Assembly (NCBI GenBank): GCA_013286835.1
Contig: JABDEZ010000019.1
Coordinates: forward strand, 1-34,638
DNA length: 34,638 nt
From: Bacteroidota bacterium
Lineage (GTDB): Bacteria > Bacteroidota > Bacteroidia > Chitinophagales > Chitinophagaceae
Direction of reading: 5' to 3'
Positions 8,502 through 15,321 of this stretch are shown in pieces (position 1 is the first letter of the stretch; every line of letters begins with the position of its first letter). The position numbers and the translations under genes are program-made. Below the pieces are notes generated by a model. That model ran no database searches. It was not told the DNA's origin and was given only the letters and a program-made list of their open reading frames with translations.

Positions 8502-9872
8502 ATGGCAGACAAGATCGTTTCCATCAACCCCGCAACAGGGGTGGCAATTGCAGGCTACGATGCTTTTGACGATGCAAAAGTGGCCCGCATAGTGCAGCAG
8601 GCATATAAAGAATATAACAGCTGGCGATTGCAAACCTATAAAGAGCGGGCACAGGTGCTGAAGAACATAGCTAAGCAACTACGCAACAGTAAAGAAAAAT
8701 TAGCTATACTGGCAACCAAAGAAATGGGTAAACCCATACAGCAGGGTAGGGACGAGGTAGAAAAATGCGCTGTGACCTTGGAGTACTATGCTAAAGACGG
8801 CGCAAGCATGCTGGCTAACGAACCTGTGGAAACCGACGCCCGCAAGAGCTATGTAACCTTTCAACCGCTGGGAGTTGTACTTGCAGTTATGCCCTGGAAC
8901 TTTCCTTACTGGCAGGTGTTTAGGGCGTTGGCACCGGCTATTATGGCTGGCAACACCATGGTACTGAAACATGCATCTAACGTAAGTGGTTGCGCATTAG
9001 CTATTGAAAAAGTAATAAAGGATGCAGGAGTACCTAAAGGGTTGCTTCAAACTATACTGGTGCCGTCGTCGCGGATAGAAGCCCTTATTGCAAACCCGCT
9101 TATAGCAGGCGTAACCCTTACGGGCAGTACTGCCGCTGGACGGAAGGTAGCAGAGGCTGCCGGGCGCAACTTAAAGAAACAAGTGCTGGAACTGGGCGGC
9201 AGCGACGCTTATATAATTCTTGAAGATGCTGACCTGGATGCAGCTATAGATATATGTGTAAAGGGCAGGCTGGTAAATAGCGGGCAAAGTTGTGTGGCTG
9301 CAAAAAGGTTCATCGTTATTAAGTCTATAAAGAAGGAGTTTGAACGACGTATGGCTGCAAAAATGCAAGAGGCTACTTACGGCGACCCGATGGAGCCCAA
9401 CAGCAGAATAGGGCCCATGGCTCGTGTGGATCTACGCGACCAACTGCATGAACAGGTAACAAAGACTTTAGATAAAGGTGCCAAGCTGCTGTGCGGCGGT
9501 TTTGTGCCAGAGGGTAGTGGCGCATACTACCCACCTACTGTGCTTACCAATGTAAAAAAAGGTATGGTGGCGTATGAAGAGGAATTGTTTGGCCCTGTGG
9601 CTGCTATAATAGAAGCCAAAGACGAAAAAGATGCAGTACACATAGCTAATGATAATGAGTATGGCCTGGGCAGCGCAATACTATCTAAGAATAGGGCGCA
9701 TGCCGAAAAGCTGGCGGCAGGGCTGCAAGCTGGCTGCTGCTTTATCAACGATTTTGTACATTCAGATCCGAGACTGCCATTTGGTGGGGTAAAGAACAGT
9801 GGCTATGGCAGGGAGATAGGCAGGTTTGGTATTCGCGAGTTTGTGAATGTAAAAGCGATATACATTAAGTAA
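8502..9872 (+). CDS. NAD(P)-dependent aldehyde dehydrogenase, succinate-semialdehyde type
   Basis: Oxidises an aldehyde to the acid with NAD(P)+. I chose ATG 8502 (MADKIVSINPATG), giving 456 residues; the frame is open to 8427, but the extra 25 residues do not resemble the family. In this numbering the general-base glutamate is about Glu230 in VLELGGSDAY and the catalytic cysteine about Cys264 in NSGQSCVAAKRF. PWNFPYWQ and the C-terminal LPFGGVKNSGYGRE are also family hallmarks. Overall pattern and short length resemble the YneI/Sad succinate-semialdehyde dehydrogenases; the exact substrate is inferred. It is followed 20 nt later by the SGNH hydrolase gene, likely in one transcript. Confidence 0.9.
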   Translation: MADKIVSINPATGVAIAGYDAFDDAKVARIVQQAYKEYNSWRLQTYKERAQVLKNIAKQLRNSKEKLAILATKEMGKPIQQGRDEVEKCAVTLEYYAKDGASMLANEPVETDARKSYVTFQPLGVVLAVMPWNFPYWQVFRALAPAIMAGNTMVLKHASNVSGCALAIEKVIKDAGVPKGLLQTILVPSSRIEALIANPLIAGVTLTGSTAAGRKVAEAAGRNLKKQVLELGGSDAYIILEDADLDAAIDICVKGRLVNSGQSCVAAKRFIVIKSIKKEFERRMAAKMQEATYGDPMEPNSRIGPMARVDLRDQLHEQVTKTLDKGAKLLCGGFVPEGSGAYYPPTVLTNVKKGMVAYEEELFGPVAAIIEAKDEKDAVHIANDNEYGLGSAILSKNRAHAEKLAAGLQAGCCFINDFVHSDPRLPFGGVKNSGYGREIGRFGIREFVNVKAIYIK

Positions 9873-9892
9873 AGAACAAAATAAACACACAC

Positions 9893-10495
9893 ATGTTTAC
9901 ATACCTTGCCCTTGGCGATTCCTACACTATAGGCGAACAAGTACCGGTTAAAGAAAACTTTCCACACCAGGCTGTAAGGCTGCTACAGGAGCAGCAAGTT
10001 GAGGTAGCGCAGCCCGTTATTATAGCTGTTACCGGATGGACCACCGATGAGTTGGCGAACGCCATACGTGAGCATAACCTCAACGAAACCTTCTCTTTTG
10101 TAACCTTGCTGATAGGGGTAAATAACCAGTACCGTGGCAGGAGTACAGAAGACTATAAACCACAGTTTATCCAGCTATTGGAAACCGCTATTGGCTATGC
10201 CGGTGGCCATGCCAGCCGGGTGTTTGTGCTCTCGATACCAGATTGGGGGGTAACCCCGTTTGCAGAAGGCCGCGACCGTGCGCAAATAGGCCAGGATATA
10301 GATGCTTACAATGCAGCTAATAAAGAGATAACAACAGCTTACAAGAGCCATTATGTAGAGATAACCGATAGCACCCGTACCAATGGTGTTGATAAAGAAT
10401 ACCTGGCTGAAGATGGCCTGCATCCATCGGGGAAGGAGTATGCTGTGTGGGCAGAGCGGTTGGCTGCTGCGGTGGCTAAGGAACTTAAGCAGTAG
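9893..10495 (+). CDS. SGNH/GDSL-family hydrolase
   Basis: A 200-residue esterase or acetylhydrolase of the SGNH fold. The four blocks can be followed: GDSYTIGE with nucleophile Ser10, a glycine in the TGWTTDEL region, Asn77 in LIGVNNQY, and DGLHPSGKEY with catalytic Asp174 and His177. No signal peptide is seen, so it is probably cytosolic. Natural substrate unknown; lysophospholipid, carbohydrate ester or thioester are all possible. It lies 20 nt downstream of the aldehyde dehydrogenase and ends at a strong terminator, which makes the pair a two-gene unit. Confidence 0.9.
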   Translation: MFTYLALGDSYTIGEQVPVKENFPHQAVRLLQEQQVEVAQPVIIAVTGWTTDELANAIREHNLNETFSFVTLLIGVNNQYRGRSTEDYKPQFIQLLETAIGYAGGHASRVFVLSIPDWGVTPFAEGRDRAQIGQDIDAYNAANKEITTAYKSHYVEITDSTRTNGVDKEYLAEDGLHPSGKEYAVWAERLAAAVAKELKQ

Positions 10496-10516
10496 GGTAG
10501 TTCCTCCTTATATATA

Positions 10517-10549
10517 AAAATGTCGCCTGGGAGTGCCGGGCGACATTTT
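10517..10549. terminator. strong bidirectional intrinsic terminator
   Basis: AAAATGTCGCC (10517-10527) pairs with GGCGACATTTT (10539-10549). The stem extends inward by a T-G wobble and two G-C pairs to about 14 bp with a five-nt loop. It sits between the convergent SGNH hydrolase and S46 peptidase genes and has A/T tracts on both sides. Confidence 0.88.
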
Positions 10550-10572
10550 ATGTATTTAATATTTATGATATA

Positions 10573-12762
10573 TTAATCTTCGTTCCTGTTGATGTCTTTG
10601 TTGGCGCGGATATCCATTTCTTTAATGAGGTTATCGGCTTTGCCCATTTTGTCTATGAGGAACAGAATATAGCGTACATCGCACACAATAGTCCTTTTAT
10701 ACTTTTTGTCGAAGGCGATGTCGCCACTCATCGCTTCCCAGTTGCCGTCGAAGGCTGCACCAATCAATTCGCCATTTGCATTGATAACCGGGCTACCTGA
10801 ATTACCGCCTGTAATATCATTGTTGGTAATGAAGCATGTATGCAGAGTTCCATCAGCATCAGCATAGCGGCCGTAATCTTTTTTGTTATACAGGTCTATC
10901 AGGTCTGCAGGTACATCAAATTCGTCGCTGCCGGGTTTGTATTTTGCCATCAGACCATCCAGCGTTGTAAAGTATTTGTAGTGTACACCATCAACAGGAT
11001 CATAACCTTTTACCTGGCCGTAGCTGATACGCATAGTGCTATTGGCATCAGGATAGAACATCTTGTCCTTCTTCCAGATCATCAGGTCGTGCACATATGT
11101 TTTAGCCAGTTCTTTCTTGTCGTTGTTGTATTGCTCCACTTTTGGTAGTACACGGTCTTTATAGTTTTTGGCAAAGCTGATGCCATATTCTGCTGCGGCA
11201 TCTTTACTTATTTTTTCAAGTGTTGGTGCATCGCAAAAAGCGTTAAAGGCATTACTGTCTAAAACAAACGTGTGCTTTATCATGTAATCTACATAGTCAG
11301 CATACATAGCATCGCCAAGGTTTTTGCCAGCTTTGTCTTTACCAAATTTCTTGAAGATCACATTTTCATAAATGTCGGGCATCATATCCTTAGGTACATC
11401 AGTGTAGTACAGCTTGGTCATAGCAATGGTGAGGTCGCGTTCTGTTCCGGGGTCGTACTCCTTCATTATAGCCCTTCTTGCTATCTTCAGTTGTGCCAGG
11501 TATAGCTTCGCACTATCTTCTTTATGCTCTGTAAGCATGCGCTGTACAGGCTCAAGCGCGGCACCCAGCCTACCCATGCCCGATGTGCGGAAACACTCAC
11601 CATAGTATGTAGCCGGTATAGCGTAGGGGGTATAAGCATTATATAAGTTAGCAAATTTGTCCATCAGGTCTGCATCCTGTGGCGCGTTCTGGCGTGCCCA
11701 TTCTGTAAACTTGTTTTCTTCTGCTTTCTTTTCATCTACCACTTTCAGCCTTTTCAGTTGTTCTGTCTGGCCAATAAAGTACTTCCAGTAGTTGGCAATA
11801 CGTGCGTATAGCGATGTAGTTTGCAGGTACACGTGCTTGTCGGCATCCATATGCTTGCGCATGATGCTGAGGCGCAGGTCGCGGATCTTTACAATAGCGG
11901 GATTCACCATGTTTACTGCAAGGCTCACACCGTTGCTCACCTCGTAGCGGTTGGTGCGACCTGGGTAACCATATATCATGGCATAGTCGTCCTGATGTTC
12001 GCCCTTAATGCTAACAGGTAAAAACTTAGCTGGTTTGTACGGCACGTTATCGGCAGCATATGGGGCAGGCTCGTTGTCTTTACCCGCATATACGCGAAAC
12101 ATGCTGAAGTCGGACGTATGGCGTGGCCACATCCAGTTGTCGGTATCGCCGCCAAACTTGCCCAGGCTCTTTGGTGGTGTGCCTACCAGGCGCACATCGG
12201 TGTACCTTTTATAAGTGAGCAGCAATATCTGGTTGCCGTTAAAGTACTCGCGTACATTGGCTACCAGCTTGCCATTGTTGTTTTCACGTTTTTCTATTTG
12301 CTTGCTTATAGCTTCAAACTTTTTGTTGTAGTCGTCGCCGGTGGCATTGCCTACTGCTGCTTGCACTTCGGCAGTTACATCGGTCACTTTTTGCAGGAAG
12401 ATAACCGTTACACCCTGTGCCTGCAGTTCTTCGGCATAATTATGGGCCCAAAAGCCATTGTCCAGGTAGTCGTGCTGCACGGTGCTGAGCGTAGCTATGG
12501 CATCGTAACCGCAGTGGTGGTTGGTGAGCAACAGGCCTTTGTCGCTAATCATTTCGGCAGTACAACCGCCGGCAAACTGTACTACGGCATCTTTAAGGCT
12601 GCTGTGGTTAATGCTGTACAGGTCTTCCTTGCTCAGCTTCAGGCCCAGGCGTACCATTTCATCATAGTTCTTGCCTATGAGCATGGGTATCCACATGCCT
12701 TCGTCGGCACGAGCGCTAAAGAACATACTGAATACTGCAAGCGATAATAGCAATTTCTTCAT
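10573..12762 (-). CDS. dpp7: S46-family dipeptidyl-peptidase, DPP7-like
   Basis: Periplasmic serine peptidase that releases N-terminal dipeptides, feeding amino acid uptake. A signal peptide (MKKLLLSLAVFSMFFSARA, 1-19) precedes the mature protein. The chymotrypsin-fold triad is visible: His in TNHHCGY (80-86), a candidate Asp in the GGDTDNWMWPRHTSDF region, and the nucleophile Ser655 in TGGNSGSPV. Residue 673 is Gly (AAFDGNWEAM). In this family Gly673 marks DPP7 (hydrophobic P1 preference) while Arg673 marks DPP11 (Asp/Glu), so DPP7-type specificity is predicted. The length of 729 residues is standard. It is monocistronic, with a -7 box at 12802-12809. Confidence 0.94.
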   Translation of the reverse strand: MKKLLLSLAVFSMFFSARADEGMWIPMLIGKNYDEMVRLGLKLSKEDLYSINHSSLKDAVVQFAGGCTAEMISDKGLLLTNHHCGYDAIATLSTVQHDYLDNGFWAHNYAEELQAQGVTVIFLQKVTDVTAEVQAAVGNATGDDYNKKFEAISKQIEKRENNNGKLVANVREYFNGNQILLLTYKRYTDVRLVGTPPKSLGKFGGDTDNWMWPRHTSDFSMFRVYAGKDNEPAPYAADNVPYKPAKFLPVSIKGEHQDDYAMIYGYPGRTNRYEVSNGVSLAVNMVNPAIVKIRDLRLSIMRKHMDADKHVYLQTTSLYARIANYWKYFIGQTEQLKRLKVVDEKKAEENKFTEWARQNAPQDADLMDKFANLYNAYTPYAIPATYYGECFRTSGMGRLGAALEPVQRMLTEHKEDSAKLYLAQLKIARRAIMKEYDPGTERDLTIAMTKLYYTDVPKDMMPDIYENVIFKKFGKDKAGKNLGDAMYADYVDYMIKHTFVLDSNAFNAFCDAPTLEKISKDAAAEYGISFAKNYKDRVLPKVEQYNNDKKELAKTYVHDLMIWKKDKMFYPDANSTMRISYGQVKGYDPVDGVHYKYFTTLDGLMAKYKPGSDEFDVPADLIDLYNKKDYGRYADADGTLHTCFITNNDITGGNSGSPVINANGELIGAAFDGNWEAMSGDIAFDKKYKRTIVCDVRYILFLIDKMGKADNLIKEMDIRANKDINRNED

Positions 12763-12801
12763 TATGGATATTATTTAATTATGAGATATACAGACGATGC
12801 G

Positions 12802-12809
12802 CAAAAGTA
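12802..12809 (-). promoter_or_regulatory. -7 box of the S46 peptidase gene
   Basis: Reads TACTTTTG on the minus strand, 40 nt before the ATG, a good match to TAnnTTTG. No clear TTG is found at the -33 distance. Confidence 0.45.
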
Positions 12810-12900
12810 TTAAATAAAGTACGCATCGCGTATCTATTATATTGGTGGGGCTAAAAATCACCCCAAAGTTCACTTGCTAGTGCGTTTGCTTTGATGATGT

Positions 12901-13103
12901 TTTCTCTCATTTCTCTACTTTTTTTGATGCCAAAAAAAGTAGCAAAAAAAGGCAGTCGGCAGCTATTACCGCTGCTGCAGACGAAGCTTTGTGCAGGCAA
13001 CATTGCTACTGTTCTGCCGAACTAAACAATGCTACCTCGTGACCACCTGCCGGCAAAAAGTAGGGTTGCAACAGACACGCAGGCTGCCTACTTTTGCAGC
13101 ACC
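12901..13103 (+). repeat. dispersed palindromic repeat, copy A (full length)
   Basis: First of four same-orientation copies. Order of parts: TTTCTCTCAT left edge; hairpin CTACTTTTTTTG/AAAAAAAGTAG around GATGCC; hairpin GGCAGC/GCTGC within GGCAGTCGGCAGC ... GCTGCTGCAGAC (this copy has an A where the others read GCCGAC); then GCTTTGTGCAGGCA, AACAATGCTACCTCG, and a promoter-bearing inverted repeat GCAAAAAGTAGG ... CCTACTTTTGC. It occupies most of the gap between the S46 peptidase and NlpC genes. Short open frames through it are spurious. Confidence 0.85.
13066..13096 (+). promoter_or_regulatory. promoter-like site inside repeat copy A
   Basis: TTG (13066-13068), 20 nt, TACTTTTG (13089-13096), a match to the Bacteroidota promoter. 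It reads into copy B and on toward the NlpC gene. It may be a duplicate of the 13254-13284 promoter rather than a separately used start. Confidence 0.45.
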
Positions 13104-13104
13104 C

Positions 13105-13290
13105 CTATTTTTTGATGCCCAAAAAAGTAGCAAAAAAGGCAGTCGGCAGCTATTACCGCTGCTGCCGACGAAGCTTTGTGCAGGCAGCAGTGCTACTGTT
13201 CTGCCGGGCTAAACAATGCTACCTCGCGACCATCTGCCCGCAAAAAGTAAGGGTTGGAACAGACGCGCAGGCTACTTACTTTTGCAGCAC
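13105..13290 (+). repeat. dispersed palindromic repeat, copy B (tandem to A)
   Basis: Begins CTATTTTTTGATGCCC exactly 190 bp after the same point in copy A and lacks the TTTCTCTCAT edge. It contains the perfect hairpin GTCGGCAGC-TATTACC-GCTGCTGCCGAC, the AACAATGCTACCTCG block, and a right-end inverted repeat GCAAAAAGTAAG (13240-13251) with CTTACTTTTGC (13275-13285). Relative to copy A both arms changed at the paired position, so pairing is kept. Confidence 0.85.
13254..13284 (+). promoter_or_regulatory. promoter of the NlpC/P60 gene, inside repeat copy B
   Basis: TTG (13254-13256), 20 nt, TACTTTTG (13277-13284): -33 and -7 elements at the expected distance. A transcript would start near 13290, about 15 nt before the ATG at 13306. 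The -7 box is the right arm of the inverted repeat at the end of copy B, so the gene takes its promoter from the repeat. Confidence 0.65.
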
Positions 13291-13305
13291 ACTCACAATA
13301 CCGGA

Positions 13306-13959
13306 ATGGGAAAAAATGTAAGCAGGGCTTTGATCCTGTGCATCATATTGCTTACTGCATGCCATAGTACCCGCCGTACTACTGCTACCCATGTGCAGAA
13401 AAATCCGCGCTTTATAGACCAGGTTACCATTGGGGGCAAGGGCAGCAACAATATACATATGCGTGTGATAGAAGGCACGCACCCCAAGCGCGAGGAAGAT
13501 GGCACCATTGTAATAACCAAGAAGGAACGCAAAGAACTACAGGATAAGTTTGCCGACAAGGTGGGCGTTCGCGATAAGAAAATCGATAACCTGACACTTT
13601 ATACTTTTATTGATGAGTGGTACGGCACGCGCTACAAGCTGGGCGGTACCGATCATGATGGTATAGATTGCAGTGCATTTGCCCAGCGCTTGTATGCCGA
13701 GGTGTTTGGTATAGACCTGGTCCGCACATCGTACGAGCAGTTTGACCAATGCAAGCGCATAAAAGACCGCAACCACCTGCGCGAGGGCAACCTGGTATTT
13801 TTTGGCAGGAAGCATATAACCCATGTAGGTGTGTACCTGACCAACGGGCACTTTGTGCATGCTTCCACATCGGAAGGGGTGATGATAAGCAGCCTGGACG
13901 AGCCTTACTGGCAAAGCAACTATGCCGGGGGCGGGAGTATTGTTGGTGAGGAGGAGTAG
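13306..13959 (+). CDS. NlpC/P60 peptidoglycan endopeptidase, lipoprotein
   Basis: Predicted cell-wall cysteine peptidase that cleaves within peptide stems, anchored as a lipoprotein. I chose ATG 13306 (217 residues): it lies just after a good promoter, and gives a type II signal peptide with lipobox LLTAC (Cys19). The frame is open to 13216, but that start lies inside the repeat and upstream of the promoter. The C-terminal NlpC/P60 domain shows Cys122 in DHDGIDCSAFAQRLY, His173 in ITHVGVYL, and a further polar residue in GHFVHASTSEGV. A linker of about 80 polar residues precedes it. Flanked by direct copies of the same repeat, A/B upstream and C downstream. Confidence 0.93.
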   Translation: MGKNVSRALILCIILLTACHSTRRTTATHVQKNPRFIDQVTIGGKGSNNIHMRVIEGTHPKREEDGTIVITKKERKELQDKFADKVGVRDKKIDNLTLYTFIDEWYGTRYKLGGTDHDGIDCSAFAQRLYAEVFGIDLVRTSYEQFDQCKRIKDRNHLREGNLVFFGRKHITHVGVYLTNGHFVHASTSEGVMISSLDEPYWQSNYAGGGSIVGEEE

Positions 13960-13983
13960 TTTTTTCATTTTATTTTCAAGATT

Positions 13984-14096
13984 TTTCTCTCATGGTTCTA
14001 CTTTTTTGATGCCAAAAAAAGTAGCAAAAAAAGCAGTCGGCAGCTATTACCGCTGCTGCCGACGAAGCTTTGTGCAGGCAGCAGTACTACTGTTCT
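13984..14096 (+). repeat. dispersed palindromic repeat, copy C (3'-truncated)
   Basis: Starts with the same TTTCTCTCAT edge, keeps both hairpins (CTACTTTTTT/AAAAAAGTAG and GTCGGCAGC/GCTGCCGAC) and GCTTTGTGCAGGCAGCAGT, then diverges after CTACTGTTCT. It lacks the AACAATGCTACCTCG block and the promoter end. It lies 25 nt after the NlpC stop codon, where its hairpins might also act as a terminator. Confidence 0.8.
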
Positions 14097-14111
14097 AGTT
14101 TTGATGGTATA

Positions 14112-14172
14112 GCGCGATGCTTTGTATGTTGCGAGCTTGTGTTTCGAAAGGTTGCTTCGTGCCTCGCAATGA
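14112..14172 (-). repeat. short intergenic element with a CATTGCGAGG-type core
   Basis: On the minus strand it reads GTCATTGCGAGGCACGAAGC followed by AACCTTTCGAAACACAAG and a second TCGCAACATA block. This resembles the CATTGCGAGG...GAAGCAAT intergenic repeats I recall from many bacterial genomes. Only one copy is in this window, so the assignment rests on recalled similarity. A (GT)8 run follows at 14178-14193. Confidence 0.4.
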
Positions 14173-14225
14173 CACGAGTGTGTGTGTGTGTGTTATGTAT
14201 TTCGCGGGGAGTTGTGTTTTTTGTA

Positions 14226-14265
14226 AATGCCCGAGTGGTTGTAAAAAATGCAAAGCGGGCATTTT
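14226..14265. repeat. inverted repeat AAATGCCCG/CGGGCATTT
   Basis: AAATGCCCG (14226-14234) is the exact inverse of CGGGCATTT (14256-14264), with a 21-nt loop and a following T. It shares its motif with the cluster at 14330-14370. Could be a terminator or part of a repeat. Confidence 0.5.
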
Positions 14266-14329
14266 GAGGGGTTGTAGGTGGTTGAAATGTGCTGCTGTGG
14301 CTGATATTAAATTGTTTAAGCAATCAAAG

Positions 14330-14370
14330 AATGCCCGATTAATGCCCGATTGTGCCCGATGCCGGGCATT
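14330..14370. repeat. triple 11-bp direct repeat closed by its inverse
   Basis: AATGCCCGATT at 14330 and 14341 and a variant GTGCCCGATG at 14352, all at 11-bp spacing, end in CGGGCATT (14363-14370) and then TTATTTT. The last unit and the inverse can form a hairpin with a T-rich tail. Confidence 0.55.
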
Positions 14371-14385
14371 TTATTTTGTCTTGAA

Positions 14386-14417
14386 CACGATTACAGGATT
14401 TCACGATTACAAGATTT
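14386..14417. repeat. 16-bp tandem repeat
   Basis: CACGATTACAGGATTT (14386-14401) is followed at once by CACGATTACAAGATTT (14402-14417), one mismatch apart. Similar GATTACA/GATTTCA arrays occur between genes in other Bacteroidota as far as I recall. Confidence 0.6.
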
Positions 14418-14609
14418 TAAGTGTTGTTTTGATTGTTTATAAATAGATGATAGAACCATTACGCCCGCTATTTTGCCATAGCGCAAGGTAAGAATGATAA
14501 GCGTTTATTGGGTAAACAAGATATGCACCGTTCCACGCGGTGGGGTGTTCCACGGGAGTGCAAATGCCAGTAGGGGCATGAGCGTTATAAGTGAGCGAGA
14601 TAGTTGTGT

Positions 14610-14828
14610 TTAGTAGTTATTTACATCCCTGATCTTATTTGCGATAAGCCAGTTGTGGAAGGTGAGGGAATCATCTGGGTGATGATGGATGACCTGACCA
14701 TCTTTAAGAGCAATAATGAAGTAGTGAATGTCTGCAAGGTAGGCCGATAGCTCGCCTGCATGGTATGGGAAGCCGGGGTAGGTGCTGTGTGCTGCCTTAC
14801 TATTTTTTCTTTTTCTAAAGAACCACAT
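14610..14828 (-). CDS. small hypothetical protein, 72 residues
   Basis: The only convincing frame in the 1.3-kb stretch between the NlpC gene and the ATPase module. The sequence has the balance of a folded protein: a basic start MWFFRKRKNSK, then YHAGELSAYLADIHYFIIAL, KDGQVIHHHPDD, and FHNWLIANKIRDVNNY. The alternating ADIHYFIIALKDGQVIHH looks like two beta strands and a turn, followed by an amphipathic helix. I do not recognise a family and assign no function. ATG at 14828. Upstream lies the nested inverted repeat at 14888-14990, which could regulate it or be unrelated. No clear -7 box. Confidence 0.5.
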   Translation of the reverse strand: MWFFRKRKNSKAAHSTYPGFPYHAGELSAYLADIHYFIIALKDGQVIHHHPDDSLTFHNWLIANKIRDVNNY

Positions 14829-14887
14829 ACAAACTGGTTTAAGTGTGAGTGGCAGGATATAAAAGAGGCGTGAAACTTAGACACCCC

Positions 14888-14990
14888 AATCTCAGGTACG
14901 TGGATACCCTTCCGGAAATGAATAAGCTCACGCCATAACGGCGCGTCTTACATCATTTTTCCGGAAGTGAAATTTCCACGTTTCGAGATT
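14888..14990. repeat. 103-bp nested imperfect inverted repeat
   Basis: Left arm 14888-14921 and right arm 14953-14990 are inverse copies sharing AATCTC, ACGTGGA, CTTCCGGAA and ATGA, with small gaps between. Inside is a second hairpin CGCC-ATAAC-GGCG (14931-14943). It could be a miniature mobile element, a structured RNA, or a protein-binding site upstream of the small gene at 14828. Confidence 0.65.
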
Positions 14991-15321
14991 AGGAAAAAGC
15001 TGAAGAAGCTAAATATATGTATGTGTCACACTTAAATTATACCATGCGCAAATTTTGATTTGGTGTAAAAATACAAATTCAGTTTAATAAACTAAGTATG
15101 GAATTTGCGGGGCTTGAGTTTGAGTGAGCGCTTTCCCTTCGACCAGCCTGGGATTTCTATTGACTGATGGCATAACATCAGCATTAGCGTTTCAAATTCC
15201 GGTCGGGAGACCGGCTGTATTTTATAGAGAGGGGAAGTTAGCGAACGTAGGGTAGTCACCCAAATTTATAGGGTTAAGGAATTGAGAAAGGTAGGGACTG
15301 TAAATTGTAAATGATTAAGGG
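14991..15321. other. gene-free stretch with one tight hairpin
   Basis: I find no convincing gene here. It contains a perfect 6-bp hairpin CCGGTC-GGGA-GACCGG (15199-15214) with a GNRA-type loop, and a weaker TGATG/CATCA pair near 15164-15180. This is the downstream side of the ATPase/partner pair, so a structure here might end that transcript, but no U-tract marks a terminator. Confidence 0.45.

Noticed and set aside
12118-12747. 209-residue plus-strand frame opposite the S46 peptidase
   Set aside because: Antisense to a well-supported signal-peptide-bearing gene with all catalytic motifs; the frame is a codon-bias shadow.
13094-13321. 75-residue frame containing MPKKVAKKAVGSYYRCC
   Set aside because: It is the translation of repeat copy B and overlaps the promoter and start of the NlpC gene; a similar reading appears in any copy.
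13984-14096. Repeat copy C as a dedicated terminator of the NlpC gene
   Set aside because: It has hairpins, but the same sequence lies upstream of genes in the other copies, so termination is not its defining role.
14226-14420. CRISPR array
   Set aside because: Repeats are 10-16 bp, directly adjacent or at 11-bp spacing, with no spacers of regular length and no cas genes.
14117-14446. 109-residue plus-strand open frame, cysteine-rich
   Set aside because: It runs through the GT run and the GCCCG repeats; the Cys/Val richness comes from TGT/GTG repeats and nothing resembles a folded domain.
15000-15321. Attachment site or tRNA-derived integration scar next to the island
   Set aside because: No tRNA end, integrase or matching direct repeat at the other side (18.18-18.38 kb) could be seen.
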